In this document: positions 8,525 through 18,800 of the stretch, piece by piece | Numbering within the stretch: the stretch's first letter is position 1 | How the letters are laid out: the number at the start of each line of letters is the position of its first letter | NCBI RefSeq assembly: GCF_021864535.1 | Contig: NZ_JAKJIC010000005.1 | Coordinates: 62,001 to 126,000 of the forward strand | Length of the DNA stretch: 64,000 nucleotides | Reading direction: 5' to 3' | Source: Oryzibacter oryziterrae | Lineage (GTDB): Bacteria > Pseudomonadota > Alphaproteobacteria > Rhizobiales > Pleomorphomonadaceae | Notes under the pieces: generated by a model | What the model was told of the DNA's origin: nothing | The model's database searches: none | Seen by the model: the letters and a program-made list of their open reading frames with translations, nothing else | Made by a program: the position numbers and the translations under genes

Positions 8525-9793
8525 ATGGAGACCAAGGGATCGACCCTCAAGGCCTATGAACTGGCCAGGGAGTATTTTGCCGCCACCGGCGTCGACGTCG
8601 ACGCCGTCCTCGACAAGCTCGACGCCGTGCCCATTTCCATGCACTGCTGGCAGGGCGACGACGTCCGCGGCTTTGAAAACCCCGATCAGGAGCTGACCGG
8701 CGGTATCCAGGTCTCCGGCAACTATCCCGGCCGCGCCCGCAATGCCGGCGAGCTGCGCGCCGATCTCGATCTGGCCATGTCGCTGATCCCCGGCGCCAAG
8801 CGGCTCAACCTGCATGCCCTCTATCTGGAAGCCGACAAGCCGGTCGGCCGCGATGCCATCGAGCCGCGCCATTTCCAGAACTGGGTCGACTGGGCCAAGG
8901 CCAAGGGCATCGGCCTCGACTTCAACCCGTCCTGCTTCAGCCATCCCCTCAGCGCCGACGGCCGCACCCTCAGCCATCCCGACAAGGCGATCCGCCAGTT
9001 CTGGATCGACCATTGCAAGGCGAGCCGCCGCGTCTCCGAGCATTTCGGCAAATCGCTCGGCACGCCGTCGGTGATGAACATCTGGATCCCCGACGGCTCC
9101 AAGGATTTCCCCTTCGACCGCTTCGGCCCCCGCGCGCTGCTGCGCGACGCCCTCGACGCGGTGATCGCCGAGCCCATCTCTCAGGACTTCCACTTCGACG
9201 CCGTCGAAGGCAAGCTGTTCGGCATCGGTGCGGAAGCCTATACGGTCGGCTCCAACGAGTTCTACCTCGCCTATGCCGCCACGCGCAAAGTCATGCTCTG
9301 CCTCGACGCCGGTCACTTCCATCCGACCGAGGAGGTGGCCGACAAGCTGTCCGCCGCCCTCTCCATGATCGACCGCGTGCTCTTGCACGTCTCCCGCCCC
9401 ATGCGCTGGGACAGCGATCACGTCGTCCTGCTCGACGACCCCACCCAGAACATCGCCAACGAACTGGTCCGCGGCGGCGTGCTGCCGCGCGTCGCCATCG
9501 GCCTCGATTTCTTCGACGCCTCCATTAACCGCATCGCCGCCTGGGTGGTGGGCACGCGCAACATGCGCAAGGCCCTGCTGCGCGCCATGCTGGAACCGGC
9601 CACCGCCTTGAAGGACGCCGAAGCCAAGGGGGACGGTGCCCTGCGCATGGCCCTGTTCGAGGAGCACAAGTCGAGCCCCTGGACGGCCGTCTGGGCGCAG
9701 TATTGCGAGAGCCGCAACACGCCTGCCGGCATGGGCTGGATGGACACTGTGAAGACTTACGAGCGCACCGTCCTCGCACAGCGTGAGGGCTGA
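8525..9793 (+). CDS. rhaA: L-rhamnose isomerase, RhaA type
   Basis: This 422-residue enzyme converts L-rhamnose to L-rhamnulose (EC 5.3.1.14). It is close to the Escherichia coli RhaA family (about 419 residues) along its whole length: [57 protein letters not shown] and [12 protein letters not shown] are all family blocks, the last two supplying metal ligands. This is not the shorter-homology RhaI (Pseudomonas stutzeri-like) isomerase that I associate with rhizobial rha operons. The ribosome site GGAGGAAA lies 5 bases before the ATG. The next gene starts 3 bp after its stop. Confidence 0.95.
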   Translation: METKGSTLKAYELAREYFAATGVDVDAVLDKLDAVPISMHCWQGDDVRGFENPDQELTGGIQVSGNYPGRARNAGELRADLDLAMSLIPGAKRLNLHALYLEADKPVGRDAIEPRHFQNWVDWAKAKGIGLDFNPSCFSHPLSADGRTLSHPDKAIRQFWIDHCKASRRVSEHFGKSLGTPSVMNIWIPDGSKDFPFDRFGPRALLRDALDAVIAEPISQDFHFDAVEGKLFGIGAEAYTVGSNEFYLAYAATRKVMLCLDAGHFHPTEEVADKLSAALSMIDRVLLHVSRPMRWDSDHVVLLDDPTQNIANELVRGGVLPRVAIGLDFFDASINRIAAWVVGTRNMRKALLRAMLEPATALKDAEAKGDGALRMALFEEHKSSPWTAVWAQYCESRNTPAGMGWMDTVKTYERTVLAQREG

Positions 9794-9796
9794 ACC

Positions 9797-10648
9797 ATGG
9801 CAAGCGACATGCAATCGGCCTGGTTCGTTGACGCCATGGTCAAGGCCACCACGGACTGCTGGGAAAAGGGCTGGGACGAGCGCAACGGCGGCAACGTCTC
9901 CCTGCGCCTGCTCGACAGCGACATCGCGCCCTATGCCCCCTCCGTGCTGCGCCAGATCCCGCTGGCCGATCCGATCCCCGAACTGGCCGGACAGGTCTAT
10001 ATCGTCACCGGCACCGGCAAGTTCTTCCGCAACGTCCAGCTCGACCCGCGCAACACCCTCGGCGTCATCAGGCTGACCCACGACGGCGCGGCGCTCGACG
10101 TGCTCTGGGGCTTTGCAGACGGCGGCGGCCCCACCTCCGAGCTGCCCGCCCATCTCAAGTCGCATCTCGCCCGCCAGGCCCTGACCGGCGGCCGCGATCG
10201 GGTGATCATGCATTGCCATGCCACCAACCTGATCGCGCTGACCTATGTCCTCGAGCTCACCGACGCCAATGTGACGCGCGCGCTCTGGGAAGGCTCCACC
10301 GAATGCCTGGTCGTCTTCCCCGACGGCGTCGGCACCATGCCCTGGATGGTGCCGGGCACCGAAATCATCGGCGAGGCCACCGCCCGCTCGCTCGGCCGCC
10401 GCGCCCTGGTGCTCTGGCCCTTCCACGGCGTCTTCGGTGCGGGACCGACGCTCGACGATGCCTTCGGTCTGATCGACACCGCCGAAAAGGCCGCCGAGAT
10501 CCTGGTCAAGGTGCTCTCCATGGGCGGTCCCCGCCAGACCATCACCACGTCAGACCTCACGGCCCTGGCCGCCCGCTTCAAGGTGGTGCCGCAGCCCGAA
10601 GCCATGGCGCTCACCGGCTGGCGTCTCGCCTCGCGTGGAGGAGAATGA
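9797..10648 (+). CDS. rhaD: Rhamnulose-1-phosphate aldolase, enteric RhaD type
   Basis: This 283-residue class II aldolase cleaves L-rhamnulose 1-phosphate. It follows Escherichia coli RhaD (274 residues) closely: [39 protein letters not shown] (catalytic glutamate), [10 protein letters not shown] (two zinc histidines), [17 protein letters not shown] and LWPFHGVFG (third zinc histidine). It shares its presumed reaction with the N-terminal domain of the fusion encoded at 6299. It starts 3 bp after rhaA and its stop lies beside the rhaM start, so rhaA-rhaD-rhaM form one compact cassette. Confidence 0.95.
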   Translation: MASDMQSAWFVDAMVKATTDCWEKGWDERNGGNVSLRLLDSDIAPYAPSVLRQIPLADPIPELAGQVYIVTGTGKFFRNVQLDPRNTLGVIRLTHDGAALDVLWGFADGGGPTSELPAHLKSHLARQALTGGRDRVIMHCHATNLIALTYVLELTDANVTRALWEGSTECLVVFPDGVGTMPWMVPGTEIIGEATARSLGRRALVLWPFHGVFGAGPTLDDAFGLIDTAEKAAEILVKVLSMGGPRQTITTSDLTALAARFKVVPQPEAMALTGWRLASRGGE

Positions 10649-10650
10649 TC

Positions 10651-10965
10651 ATGATCCGCAAGGCCTTCGTCATGTGGGTCAATCCCGAAGCCCATGCCGA
10701 ATACAAGCGCCGCCACGACGAGATCTGGCCCGACCTTGCCGCGGCGCTGAAGGCCCATGGCGCCCACAACTACGGCATCTGGCTCGACGCCGATACCAGC
10801 ATGCTCTTCGCCTCCGTCGAGATCGAGTCCGAAGAGCGCTGGAACGCCATCGCGAGCACCGAAGTCTGCCAGCGCTGGTGGGCCTACATGGCCGACATCA
10901 TGCCCTCCAACCCGGACAACAGCCCAAAGTCCAGGGAGCTGCGCGACGTCTTCTTCCTCGGCTGA
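10651..10965 (+). CDS. rhaM: L-rhamnose mutarotase RhaM
   Basis: This 104-residue protein interconverts the alpha and beta anomers of L-rhamnose (EC 5.1.3.32) so that both can enter the pathway. It matches Escherichia coli RhaM (104 residues) nearly end to end, with IRKAFVM at the start, [34 protein letters not shown] and CQRWWAYM. I chose the ATG at 10651, 7 bases after GGAGGAG; an in-frame ATG at 10645 overlaps the rhaD stop but is too close to that site. The last gene of the rightward rha operon. Confidence 0.95.
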   Translation: MIRKAFVMWVNPEAHAEYKRRHDEIWPDLAAALKAHGAHNYGIWLDADTSMLFASVEIESEERWNAIASTEVCQRWWAYMADIMPSNPDNSPKSRELRDVFFLG

Positions 10966-11046
10966 GGGGCCTGTGCCTCAAACCGGCGTGCGCCGGGGAG
11001 CGGCGTCTGGGTAAATCAAACCGGGCGCGCGCTTGTCGTCCCGCCC

Positions 11047-11075
11047 TTGAGCCTCATATGCGCAGAGAATATATT
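11047..11075 (+). promoter_or_regulatory. Candidate sigma-70 promoter of the carbonic anhydrase gene
   Basis: TTGAGC (11047-11052) and TATATT (11070-11075) are spaced by 17 bp in an otherwise featureless 210-bp gap. Transcription would start near 11082, giving a leader of about 95 bases that includes the hairpin at 11104-11140. Confidence 0.5.
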
Positions 11076-11103
11076 TGGTCCTGACAAAGACTCCGAATTG
11101 CCC

Positions 11104-11140
11104 GGTCGGCGGCAAGGCTGTAGAGGTCTTGCCGCCGACC
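11104..11140 (+). promoter_or_regulatory. Perfect 13-bp hairpin in the carbonic anhydrase leader
   Basis: GGTCGGCGGCAAG (11104-11116) pairs perfectly with 11128-11140 across an 11-base loop. It lies between the predicted promoter and the start codon at 11176. It has no T-run directly after it, although CTTTTG follows 13 bases later. A leader-based control is possible but unproven. Confidence 0.6.
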
Positions 11141-11175
11141 TGTGCAGGGCCGGCTTTTGAAAGGGACCGCCGAAC

Positions 11176-11862
11176 ATGTCCGATCCGACGATCCGCCCGC
11201 CGCTTCCCGCCAGCTTTCCCAGCCGCCTCAATGACGGCTACCTGTCCTTCCGCGCGGGGCGCTATCCGACCGAGAACGACCGCTACAAGCGTCTCGGGGA
11301 AGAAGGCCAGAAGCCCCAGATCATGATCATCGGCTGCTGCGACAGCCGCGTATCGCCCGAAGTGATCTTCGACGCCGGCCCCGGCGAGATCTTCGTGGTG
11401 CGCAACGTGGCCAATCTCGTGCCGCCCTTCCATCCCGACGGCGAGTTTCATGGCACCTCCGCCGCGCTGGAATTTGCCGTGGTCGCCCTCAAGGTCAAGC
11501 ATATCGTGGTGATGGGTCATGGCCGCTGCGGCGGTATCCGCGCCGCCATCGACGGCACCGACGAGCCGCTGACCCAGAGCGACTTCATCGGCCGCTGGAT
11601 GAGCATCCTCTCCGGTACCGCCGACGAGGTCCGCTGCGACCATTCCGTGGCGCCCGGCCTGCGCTACAAGACCTTGGAACACGAGGGCATCAAGGCGTCC
11701 TTGCGCAACCTGATGACCTTCCCCTGCATCCAGACCCGCGTCGCCAAGGGATCGCTGCGCCTGCACGGAGCCTGGTTCGACGTCTCCGAAGGTGAGCTGC
11801 ACATCCTCGACCCGGACAGCGGCAGCTTCGCCGTCATCGAAAGTCCTGACGCAGCGAACTGA
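11176..11862 (+). CDS. Beta-class carbonic anhydrase
   Basis: This 228-residue cytoplasmic enzyme interconverts carbon dioxide and bicarbonate. The zinc site of the beta class is complete: C54-x-D56-x-R58 in IIGCCDSR and H115-x2-C118 in GHGRCGG. The C-terminal part LHGAWFDVSEGELHILD is the usual end of the family. It stands alone, rightward, between the rhamnose operon and leuB. Its leader carries a strong hairpin. No transporter or SulP gene is adjacent, so a housekeeping bicarbonate-supply role is most likely. Confidence 0.93.
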   Translation: MSDPTIRPPLPASFPSRLNDGYLSFRAGRYPTENDRYKRLGEEGQKPQIMIIGCCDSRVSPEVIFDAGPGEIFVVRNVANLVPPFHPDGEFHGTSAALEFAVVALKVKHIVVMGHGRCGGIRAAIDGTDEPLTQSDFIGRWMSILSGTADEVRCDHSVAPGLRYKTLEHEGIKASLRNLMTFPCIQTRVAKGSLRLHGAWFDVSEGELHILDPDSGSFAVIESPDAAN

Positions 11863-11904
11863 TCCGGCCGCTTTCGGCCTTGCGTGGAACCGCCGGTCTC
11901 GCTA

Positions 11905-11941
11905 GTGGTCTGCATCATTGAAAATGACATGAGCAGACCAC
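11905..11941 (+). promoter_or_regulatory. Inverted repeat upstream of leuB
   Basis: GTGGTCTGC (11905-11913) and GCAGACCAC (11933-11941) are perfect 9-bp arms, with a nested TCATT-GAA-AATGA inside the 19-bp spacer. A further short repeat CCAG-N7-CTGG follows. It lies 137 bp before the leuB ATG. It could be an operator or an RNA stem; nothing decides between these. Confidence 0.5.
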
Positions 11942-12077
11942 CAGCAAATATCTGGTGCGACTGTATCGTCACTGATTTTGATCCTCAAGGTCGGTGACGC
12001 GCCGCACTGGAGCATTCGCCCGAAAAGACCGGCATTCCGGCCTTGCCCCTGCCATTGCAAGCCGAGGACTGAAGACG

Positions 12078-13190
12078 ATGACTGAGACCAAGCTTTTCCT
12101 TCTGCCGGGTGACGGTATCGGCCCCGAGATCATGGCCGAGGTCGAGGCCATCATCGCCTTCCTCAACGCCAAGGGCCTGACCAACTTCGTCACCGATCGC
12201 GGCCTCGTGGGTGGCTGCGCCTATGACGCCCATGGCGCCGCCATCTCCGAAGCCGACATGCAGAAGGCGCTCGCCGCCGATGCCGTGCTGTTCGGCGCCG
12301 TCGGCGGTCCCAAGTGGGACAGCGTTCCCTACGAGGTGCGCCCGGAAGCCGGTCTCCTGCGCCTGCGCAAGGACCTCGGCCTGTTCGCCAACCTCAGGCC
12401 CGCCATCTGCTATCCGGCGCTCGCCGACGCCTCCTCGCTCAAGGCCGATCTGGTCGAAGGCCTCGATATCCTGATCGTGCGCGAGCTGACCGGCGGCGTC
12501 TATTTCGGTGAGCCCAAGGAAATCGTCACGCTGGAAAACGGCCAGAAGCGCGCCGTCGATACCCAGCTCTACACCACTTCCGAGATCGAGCGCATCGCTC
12601 GCGTCGCCTTCGACCTCGCCCGCACCCGCAACTCGCGCGTCGCCTCCGCCGAGAAGCGCAACGTCATGAAGTCGGGCGTGCTCTGGAACCAGGTGGTCAC
12701 CCGCATTGGCAAGGACGAGTTCGCCGACGTCAAGCTCGAGCATGTGCTCGCCGACAACTGCGCCATGCAGCTCGTGCGCCGTCCCAAGCAGTATGACGTC
12801 ATCGTCACCGACAACCTGTTCGGCGACATCCTCTCCGACGTGGCCGCCATGCTGACCGGCTCGCTCGGCATGCTGCCGTCCGCCTCGCTCGGCGCCCCCG
12901 ATGCCGCCACCGGCAAGCGCAAGGCGCTCTACGAGCCCGTGCACGGTTCGGCCCCGGACATCGCCGGCACGGGCGCTGCCAACCCGATCGCCATGATCGC
13001 CTCCTTCGGCATGGCCCTGCGCTACTCCTTCGGCCTCGTGGACCTCGCCACCAAGCTCGATCAGGCCATTGCCGGCGTGCTCGGCAAGGGCCTGCGCACC
13101 AAGGACATCGCCAAGGCGGGCGAAGCCACCATCACCACCAAGGAAATGGGCGCCGCCATTCTGGCCGAGTTCAAGACGCTGGTCGGCTGA
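12078..13190 (+). CDS. leuB: 3-isopropylmalate dehydrogenase
   Basis: This 370-residue enzyme catalyses the NAD-dependent oxidative decarboxylation of 3-isopropylmalate in leucine synthesis (EC 1.1.1.85). The start [14 protein letters not shown], the substrate arginines in [21 protein letters not shown], and the metal/cofactor signature [20 protein letters not shown] are all present, and the length is standard. The ATG at 12078 is chosen over an open frame reaching back to 11994, because family proteins start directly before this motif. leuC follows on the same strand after about 550 bp with its own promoter; leuD is not in the window. Confidence 0.95.
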   Translation: MTETKLFLLPGDGIGPEIMAEVEAIIAFLNAKGLTNFVTDRGLVGGCAYDAHGAAISEADMQKALAADAVLFGAVGGPKWDSVPYEVRPEAGLLRLRKDLGLFANLRPAICYPALADASSLKADLVEGLDILIVRELTGGVYFGEPKEIVTLENGQKRAVDTQLYTTSEIERIARVAFDLARTRNSRVASAEKRNVMKSGVLWNQVVTRIGKDEFADVKLEHVLADNCAMQLVRRPKQYDVIVTDNLFGDILSDVAAMLTGSLGMLPSASLGAPDAATGKRKALYEPVHGSAPDIAGTGAANPIAMIASFGMALRYSFGLVDLATKLDQAIAGVLGKGLRTKDIAKAGEATITTKEMGAAILAEFKTLVG

Positions 13191-13227
13191 TCCCGCCCCG
13201 TTCACAGACAGGTCACGCCATTGTTAA

Positions 13228-13260
13228 CCGCCCCGGCCTTGTTTCAAGACCGGGGCGGTT
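13228..13260 (+). terminator. Terminator of leuB
   Basis: A 14-bp stem with a single wobble (13228-13241 with 13245-13258) has a 3-base loop and ends 38 bp after the leuB stop. Only two T residues follow, so the tail is weak. Confidence 0.65.
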
Positions 13261-13738
13261 CAATATGAAGGTCATGACGCCGCCGCCTTTTCGATCGGCA
13301 CTGCCCCCCCGTCTAGCCGACTGCGGTGGAGCGTCTCCCGGCCCCCCTGCCGGGCTTGCGCTGAACCCATAGCGCCGCGCCCGACCGTTCCCCCGACGGT
13401 CGGGCGCCTTCGTTTGTAGGCTGAAGCCGTGCCATTCGGGCGGCCTCTTGCCGCTTTGCCCGAGGCCTCCCATCTTTCGGCCCATCCGCCGCCCACAACA
13501 CAGATTGTGAAACCCCGGAAATTTCAGTATAGAACGCGCCATGCTGAAGAGAGCCGCCCATCCGCGCCACATGACCACGAGCGAATTCACGCCGGTGCAT
13601 GATCACGCGCGCCTGCCCTGGCGGTTTCTGGCGCGACAGACCGGCGACGGCCGACTCTGACGGCCCAATCCGTCCGCTCCCATTTTCTCGACGATCAGCC
13701 CCCGATCGGGGTCACCGCCTTCAGGAAAGTCACATCAG
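13261..13738 (+). promoter_or_regulatory. leuB-leuC gap with second hairpin and leuC promoter
   Basis: This non-coding stretch holds a perfect 12-bp hairpin GCGCCCGACCGT (13377-13388 with 13396-13407) followed by CTTCGTTTGT, another terminator candidate. A good promoter, TTGTGA (13505-13510) and TATAGA (13528-13533) with a 17-bp spacer, would start transcription near 13540 and give leuC a leader of about 200 bases. A 39-codon open frame starts at ATG 13541, exactly at the predicted transcript start, and ends at 13660; it has only three leucines, so it is not an obvious leucine attenuator peptide. The palindrome CCCCGATCGGGG lies close to leuC. Confidence 0.5.
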
Positions 13739-15148
13739 ATGACCGCCAAGCTCCGCACTCTCTATGACAAGATCTTCGACGACCACGTGGTCGACACTCA
13801 GGCCGACGGCACCTCGCTGCTCTACATCGACCGTCATCTTGTCCACGAAGTGACCAGCCCGCAGGCCTTCGAGGGTCTGCGCAACACCGGTCGCAAGGTC
13901 CGCGCGCCGCAGAAGACGCTCGCCGTGGTCGACCACAACGTGCCCACCACCGACCGCAGCAAGCCGATCGAAGATCCGGAATCGCGCGACCAGGTGAGCC
14001 AGCTGGCCATCAACGCCGCCGAGTTCAACGTCGAATATTACAACGAGCATGACAAGCGTCAGGGCGTCGTCCACGTGGTCGGCCCCGAGCAGGGCTTCAC
14101 CCTGCCCGGCATGACCATCGTCTGCGGCGACAGCCACACTTCGACGCACGGCGCCTTCGGTGCGCTGGCCCATGGCATCGGCACCTCGGAAGTCGAGCAT
14201 GTGCTGGCGACCCAGACCCTGATCCAGCGCCGCGCCAAGAACATGCTGGTGCGCGTCGACGGTCAGCTCTCCGACGGCGTCACCGCCAAGGACATCGTGC
14301 TTGCCATCATCGGCGAGATCGGTACCGCCGGCGGCACCGGCTATGTCATCGAATATGCAGGCGAAGCCATCCGCTCGCTGTCGATGGAAGGCCGCATGAC
14401 CGTCTGCAACATGTCGATCGAAGGCGGTGCCCGCGCCGGCCTGATTGCGCCGGACGAGAAGACCTTCGAATACATCAAGGGCAAGCCCAAGGCTCCCAAG
14501 GGCGAACAGCTCGAAGCCGCGCTCGCCTACTGGAAGACGCTGTTCACTGACGAAGGCGCGCATTTCGACAAGGTCGTGGTGCTCGACGCCGCCAAGCTGG
14601 TTCCCACCGTCACCTGGGGCTCTTCGCCCGAGGACGTGGTGCCGGTGACCGGCGTTGTCCCGAACCCCGACGACATCGCCGACGAGACCAAGCGGACTTC
14701 CAAGTGGCGCGCCCTCGACTACATGGGCCTCAAGCCGGGCACCAAGATGACCGACGTCACCGTCGATCGCGTCTTCATCGGCTCCTGCACCAACGGTCGC
14801 ATCGAGGACCTGCGCGCCGCTGCTGCCGTCGCCAAGGGCAAGAAGGTGGCCGCCACCGTCAACGCCATGGTCGTGCCGGGCTCGGGTCTGGTCAAGGAGC
14901 AGGCCGAAGCCGAAGGTCTCGACAAGATCTTCATCGAGGCCGGCTTCGAATGGCGCGAGCCGGGCTGCTCTATGTGCCTGGCCATGAACCCCGACAAGCT
15001 GAAGCCGGGTGAGCGCTGCGCGTCCACTTCGAACCGCAACTTCGAGGGCCGTCAGGGCTACATGGGTCGCACCCATCTCGTCTCGCCGGCCATGGCTGCG
15101 GCCGCCGCGATTGCGGGAAACTTCGTAGATGTTCGCACGTGGAAGTGA
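13739..15148 (+). CDS. leuC: 3-isopropylmalate dehydratase large subunit
   Basis: This 469-residue protein is the iron-sulfur subunit of isopropylmalate isomerase (EC 4.2.1.33), the step before LeuB. Aconitase-family blocks are clear: [41 protein letters not shown] with the first cluster cysteine, and [13 protein letters not shown] with the other two. AGGAAAG lies upstream of the ATG. The partner LeuD is not within the window, so the small subunit must be encoded elsewhere, as is common in this group. Confidence 0.96.
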   Translation: MTAKLRTLYDKIFDDHVVDTQADGTSLLYIDRHLVHEVTSPQAFEGLRNTGRKVRAPQKTLAVVDHNVPTTDRSKPIEDPESRDQVSQLAINAAEFNVEYYNEHDKRQGVVHVVGPEQGFTLPGMTIVCGDSHTSTHGAFGALAHGIGTSEVEHVLATQTLIQRRAKNMLVRVDGQLSDGVTAKDIVLAIIGEIGTAGGTGYVIEYAGEAIRSLSMEGRMTVCNMSIEGGARAGLIAPDEKTFEYIKGKPKAPKGEQLEAALAYWKTLFTDEGAHFDKVVVLDAAKLVPTVTWGSSPEDVVPVTGVVPNPDDIADETKRTSKWRALDYMGLKPGTKMTDVTVDRVFIGSCTNGRIEDLRAAAAVAKGKKVAATVNAMVVPGSGLVKEQAEAEGLDKIFIEAGFEWREPGCSMCLAMNPDKLKPGERCASTSNRNFEGRQGYMGRTHLVSPAMAAAAAIAGNFVDVRTWK

Positions 15149-15186
15149 CATTCAAGTCACCATCGCTCCATAACAATTAGTCCAAG

Positions 15187-15212
15187 GGCCGGGGATTCCC
15201 CGGCCTTTGTCT
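15187..15212 (+). terminator. Terminator of leuC
   Basis: GGCCGGGG (15187-15194) pairs with 15198-15205 around a 3-base loop and is followed by TTTGTCTT, a standard intrinsic terminator 39 bp after the leuC stop. Confidence 0.8.
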
Positions 15213-15269
15213 TGCCCGAACGGCTTCCATCGTGCATAGCGCAAGGGATAGCATTGCGGGGAAGATGCC

Positions 15270-15749
15270 ATGACGATCACCATTGCTGCCCTCACCCAGA
15301 AAGACGCCCACAAGCTCGCGCCTCTGATCGCAGCCTATGCCCAGGCCATGAAGCGCGGCGCCCCGCGCCGGCCTGATGAATATTATGCCGAACTGCTGAC
15401 CGAGGATAAGGCCGCCGAAGTTCTGGGCGCCTTCTTCGACGACGAACTCGTTGGTTTCGCCGTGTTCTTCGACCTGCCGGACACCATGTCCGGTCACCGC
15501 GTCGGTCACCTCGAGGACATCTACGTCCTCCCCAACTACCGCAATCGCGGCATCGGTCGGAAGTTCGTCGAGACCCTCAAGATCGAGGGGCAGAGCCGCG
15601 GCTGGGATCGCCTGCGCTGGGTCGTGCCGCGTCCGGTCGACGCCGCCGCCACGGGCCTGCCCACCGATTCCGCGCTTTACGACGAGATCGCCACGCTCTC
15701 GACCAGCAAGCTCTACGACATCGTCATCGATCCGCTGTCGGTAGCGTGA
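15270..15749 (+). CDS. GNAT-family N-acetyltransferase
   Basis: This 159-residue protein has the GNAT fold: an N-terminal helix region, the central strand HLEDIYVLPNYRNRGIG with the acetyl-CoA pyrophosphate loop (R-x-x-G-I-G), and a C-terminal strand LRWVVPRP. Length and layout fit a single-domain acetyltransferase. The acceptor substrate cannot be deduced. GGGGAAG precedes the ATG. It is a single-gene unit between two intrinsic terminators. Confidence 0.85.
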   Translation: MTITIAALTQKDAHKLAPLIAAYAQAMKRGAPRRPDEYYAELLTEDKAAEVLGAFFDDELVGFAVFFDLPDTMSGHRVGHLEDIYVLPNYRNRGIGRKFVETLKIEGQSRGWDRLRWVVPRPVDAAATGLPTDSALYDEIATLSTSKLYDIVIDPLSVA

Positions 15750-15771
15750 TCGCATCAGCTTAAAACTTAGG

Positions 15772-15802
15772 CAGGCAAAGCCCAAGAGCCGGGCTTTGCC
15801 TG
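15772..15802 (+). terminator. Terminator of the acetyltransferase gene
   Basis: CAGGCAAAGCCC (15772-15783) pairs perfectly with 15791-15802 (12 bp, loop of 7). The following bases ACAGCCCTTCTG contain few T residues, so it may work as a hairpin with modest efficiency. Confidence 0.65.
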
Positions 15803-15857
15803 ACAGCCCTTCTGTCATTACACTGCGCCACTTCAATTTACGCCGCAGGGAGACAGA

Positions 15858-18800
15858 ATGGCCGTCCTGACGAAGCTGACCCACGTAACGCGCTATGTCT
15901 ACGACCGGCCCGTCGTCCTCACCCCTCAGGTCATCCGGCTGCGTCCCGCGCCGCACAGCCGCACCGCCGTTCCCGCCTATTCGCTGAAGGTCACGCCGGA
16001 GCCGCACTTCGTCAACTGGCAGCAGGATCCGCACGGCAACTGGCTGGCCCGCTTCGTCTTTCCCGAACCGGCCACCGAATTCTCCGTCACGGTCGATCTT
16101 CTTGCCGAGATGGCGGTGATCAATCCCTTCGATTTCTTCATCGAAGACTATGCCGAGCATTTCCCCTTCACCTACAAGCCCGAGCTTGCCAAGGAGCTCG
16201 CGCCCTATCTCGAATGCGAGGGCGAGGGCGACCTGTTCGAGACCTATCTGGCCGCCATCCCGCGCGACAAGATGCAGACGACCAACTTCGTCGTCGCCGT
16301 CAATCAGGCGCTGCAGCAGCACATTTCCTACGAGATCCGCCTGGAACCGGGCGTGCAGACGCCCGAGGAGACGCTGGCCCGCAGGTCCGGTTCCTGCCGC
16401 GACACCGGCTGGCTGCTGGTCCAGCTGCTGCGCCGCCTCGGTCTCGCCGCCCGCTTCGTCTCCGGCTATCTCATCCAGCTCCGCCCCGACGTCAAATCGC
16501 TCGACGGCCCGTCCGGCACTGAGGTCGACTTCACCGACCTGCACGCCTGGTGCGAGGTCTATATCCCCGGCGCCGGCTGGATCGGCCTCGACCCCACCTC
16601 GGGCCTACTCACCGGCGAGGGCCACATTCCGCTGGCCGCCACGCCGCATTACGCCTCGGCCGCCCCCATCGTCGGCGCCTTCTCGGGGTCGCCCGAAACC
16701 AAGACCGAATTTGCCTTCGACATGCAGATTGCCCGTATCGACGAGCGGCCGCGCGTCACCTGGCCCTATTCGGATGAAGCCTGGCAGCGCCTGCTCGACC
16801 TCGGCGACAAGGTCGATGCCGATCTTGCCGCCGGTGACGTACGGCTCACCATGGGCGGCGAGCCCACCTTCGTCTCCATCGACGACTACCAGTCCGACGA
16901 ATGGAACACCGCCGCCGTCGGCCCCACCAAGCGCGGCCTCGCCGACAGCCTGATCCGCAAGCTGTCCGACCGCTTCGCGCCCGGCGGCTTCCTGCATTAC
17001 GGCCAGGGCAAGTGGTATCCCGGCGAGAGCCTGCCGCGCTGGACCTTCTCACTCTACTGGCGCAAGGACGGCAAGCCAATCTGGCGCAATCTCGATCTGG
17101 TCGCCCGCGAAAGCGCGCGGACGCCCGCCACCGCCGACAGTGCCGGCGATCTCCTGCGCGGCGTCGCCAAGCGTCTGGCCATTCCCGGCGACTTCGCAGT
17201 CCCCGCCTTTGAAGATCCGGCCCACTGGATCATGAAGGAAGCCGGCCTGCCGGAGAACGTCACCACCGAAGACAGCAAGCTCGAGAGCGCCGAGGAGCGG
17301 ACGCGCATCGCCAAGGTGTTCAGCCACGGCCTCGGCACGCCCACCGGCTTCGTGCTGCCGATCCAGCGCTGGCAGACCAAGGCCGGCGTCGGCTGGGTGT
17401 CGGAACTGTGGCACTTCCGCCGCGGGCGTCTCTATCTCGTCCCCGGTGACTCGCCGGTTGGCTATCGCCTGCCGCTGAGTGCCCTGCCCTGGGTGCCGCC
17501 GTCGGCCTATCCCTTCCACGTGGATCGCGACACCTTCATGCAGCTGCAGGAGCTGCCGGATCCGGAGCACCTCAACAACGTCTACCAGCGCTCGCATGAA
17601 GTCTCGCCCGACGATCCGCGCGTCCAGCAGTGGATGACCGGGTCCGGTGCCGTGCGCACCGCCATGAGCGTCGAGCCGCGTGACGGGCGCCTGTGCGTCT
17701 TCATGCCGCCGGTCACCGGCATCGAGGACTATCTCGAACTTCTCGCCGCCATCGAGAACACCGCCGAAGAACTCGGCCTGCCCATTCACATCGAAGGCTA
17801 CGCACCGCCCTTTGATCCACGCATCAACGTCATCCGCGTCGCCCCCGATCCCGGCGTCATCGAGGTGAACATCCATCCGGCCGCCAGCTGGAAGCAGTGT
17901 GTGGAGATCACCACCGGTGTCTACGAGGAGGCCCGCCTCACCCGGCTCGGCACCGACAAGTTCATGATCGACGGCCGCCACACCGGCACGGGCGGCGGCA
18001 ACCACGTGGTGGTCGGCGGCTCCACGCCGGCCGACAGCCCCTTCCTGCGCCGGCCGGATCTGCTCAAGAGCCTCGTGCTCTACTGGCAGCGCCATCCGTC
18101 ACTGAGCTACCTCTTCTCCGGCCTGTTCATCGGCCCCACCAGCCAGGCACCGCGCATCGACGAAGCCCGCCATGACGCGCTCTACGAGCTTGAGATCGCG
18201 CTGGCCCAGATCCCGCATCCGCAGTCCGGCTGGTTGCCGCCGCTGCCCTGGCTGACCGACCGCCTGTTCCGCAATCTCCTGACCGACGTCACCGGCAACA
18301 CCCATCGCTCGGAGATCTGCATCGACAAGCTCTTCTCCCCCGACGGCCCCACCGGCCGCCTCGGGCTAGTGGAGTTCCGCTCCTTCGAGATGCCGCCGGA
18401 CGCGCGCATGTCGCTCGCCCAGCAATTGCTGCTGCGCGCGCTGATCGCCTGGTTCTGGAAGGAGCCGCAAACCGGCGAGTTCGCCCGTCATGGCACCGAT
18501 CTGCACGATCGCTTCATGCTCGAGCATTTCGTCTGGAAGGATTTCCTCGACGTGCTCGGCGACCTCACCCGCGCCGGCTATCCCATGGATCCGCTCTGGT
18601 ACGACGCCCAGCGCGAGTTCCGCTTCCCCTATTTCGGCACCGTGGAGCGTCAGGGCGTGGCGCTCGAGATCCGCGGTGCGCTGGAACCCTGGCATGTCAC
18701 CGGCGAAGAGGGCGCCGCAGGCGGCACCGTGCGCTACGTCGACAGCTCCGTCGAGCGCCTGCAGGCCAAGGTGCGCGGCTTCGATCCCGCCCGCCATATC

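Noticed and set aside
8444-10426. Minus-strand open frame of 660 codons
   Set aside because: It lies antisense to rhaA and rhaD, both of which match well-known enzymes over their full length.
10983-10996. CCGGC-GTGC-GCCGG as terminator of the rhaADM operon
   Set aside because: The stem is only 5 bp and has no T-run, so it is too weak to call.
16150-16953. Plus-strand 267-codon frame inside the large transglutaminase gene
   Set aside because: It is a shifted frame rich in Pro/Ser/Arg, and the real frame holds the intact C180-H229-D245 triad.
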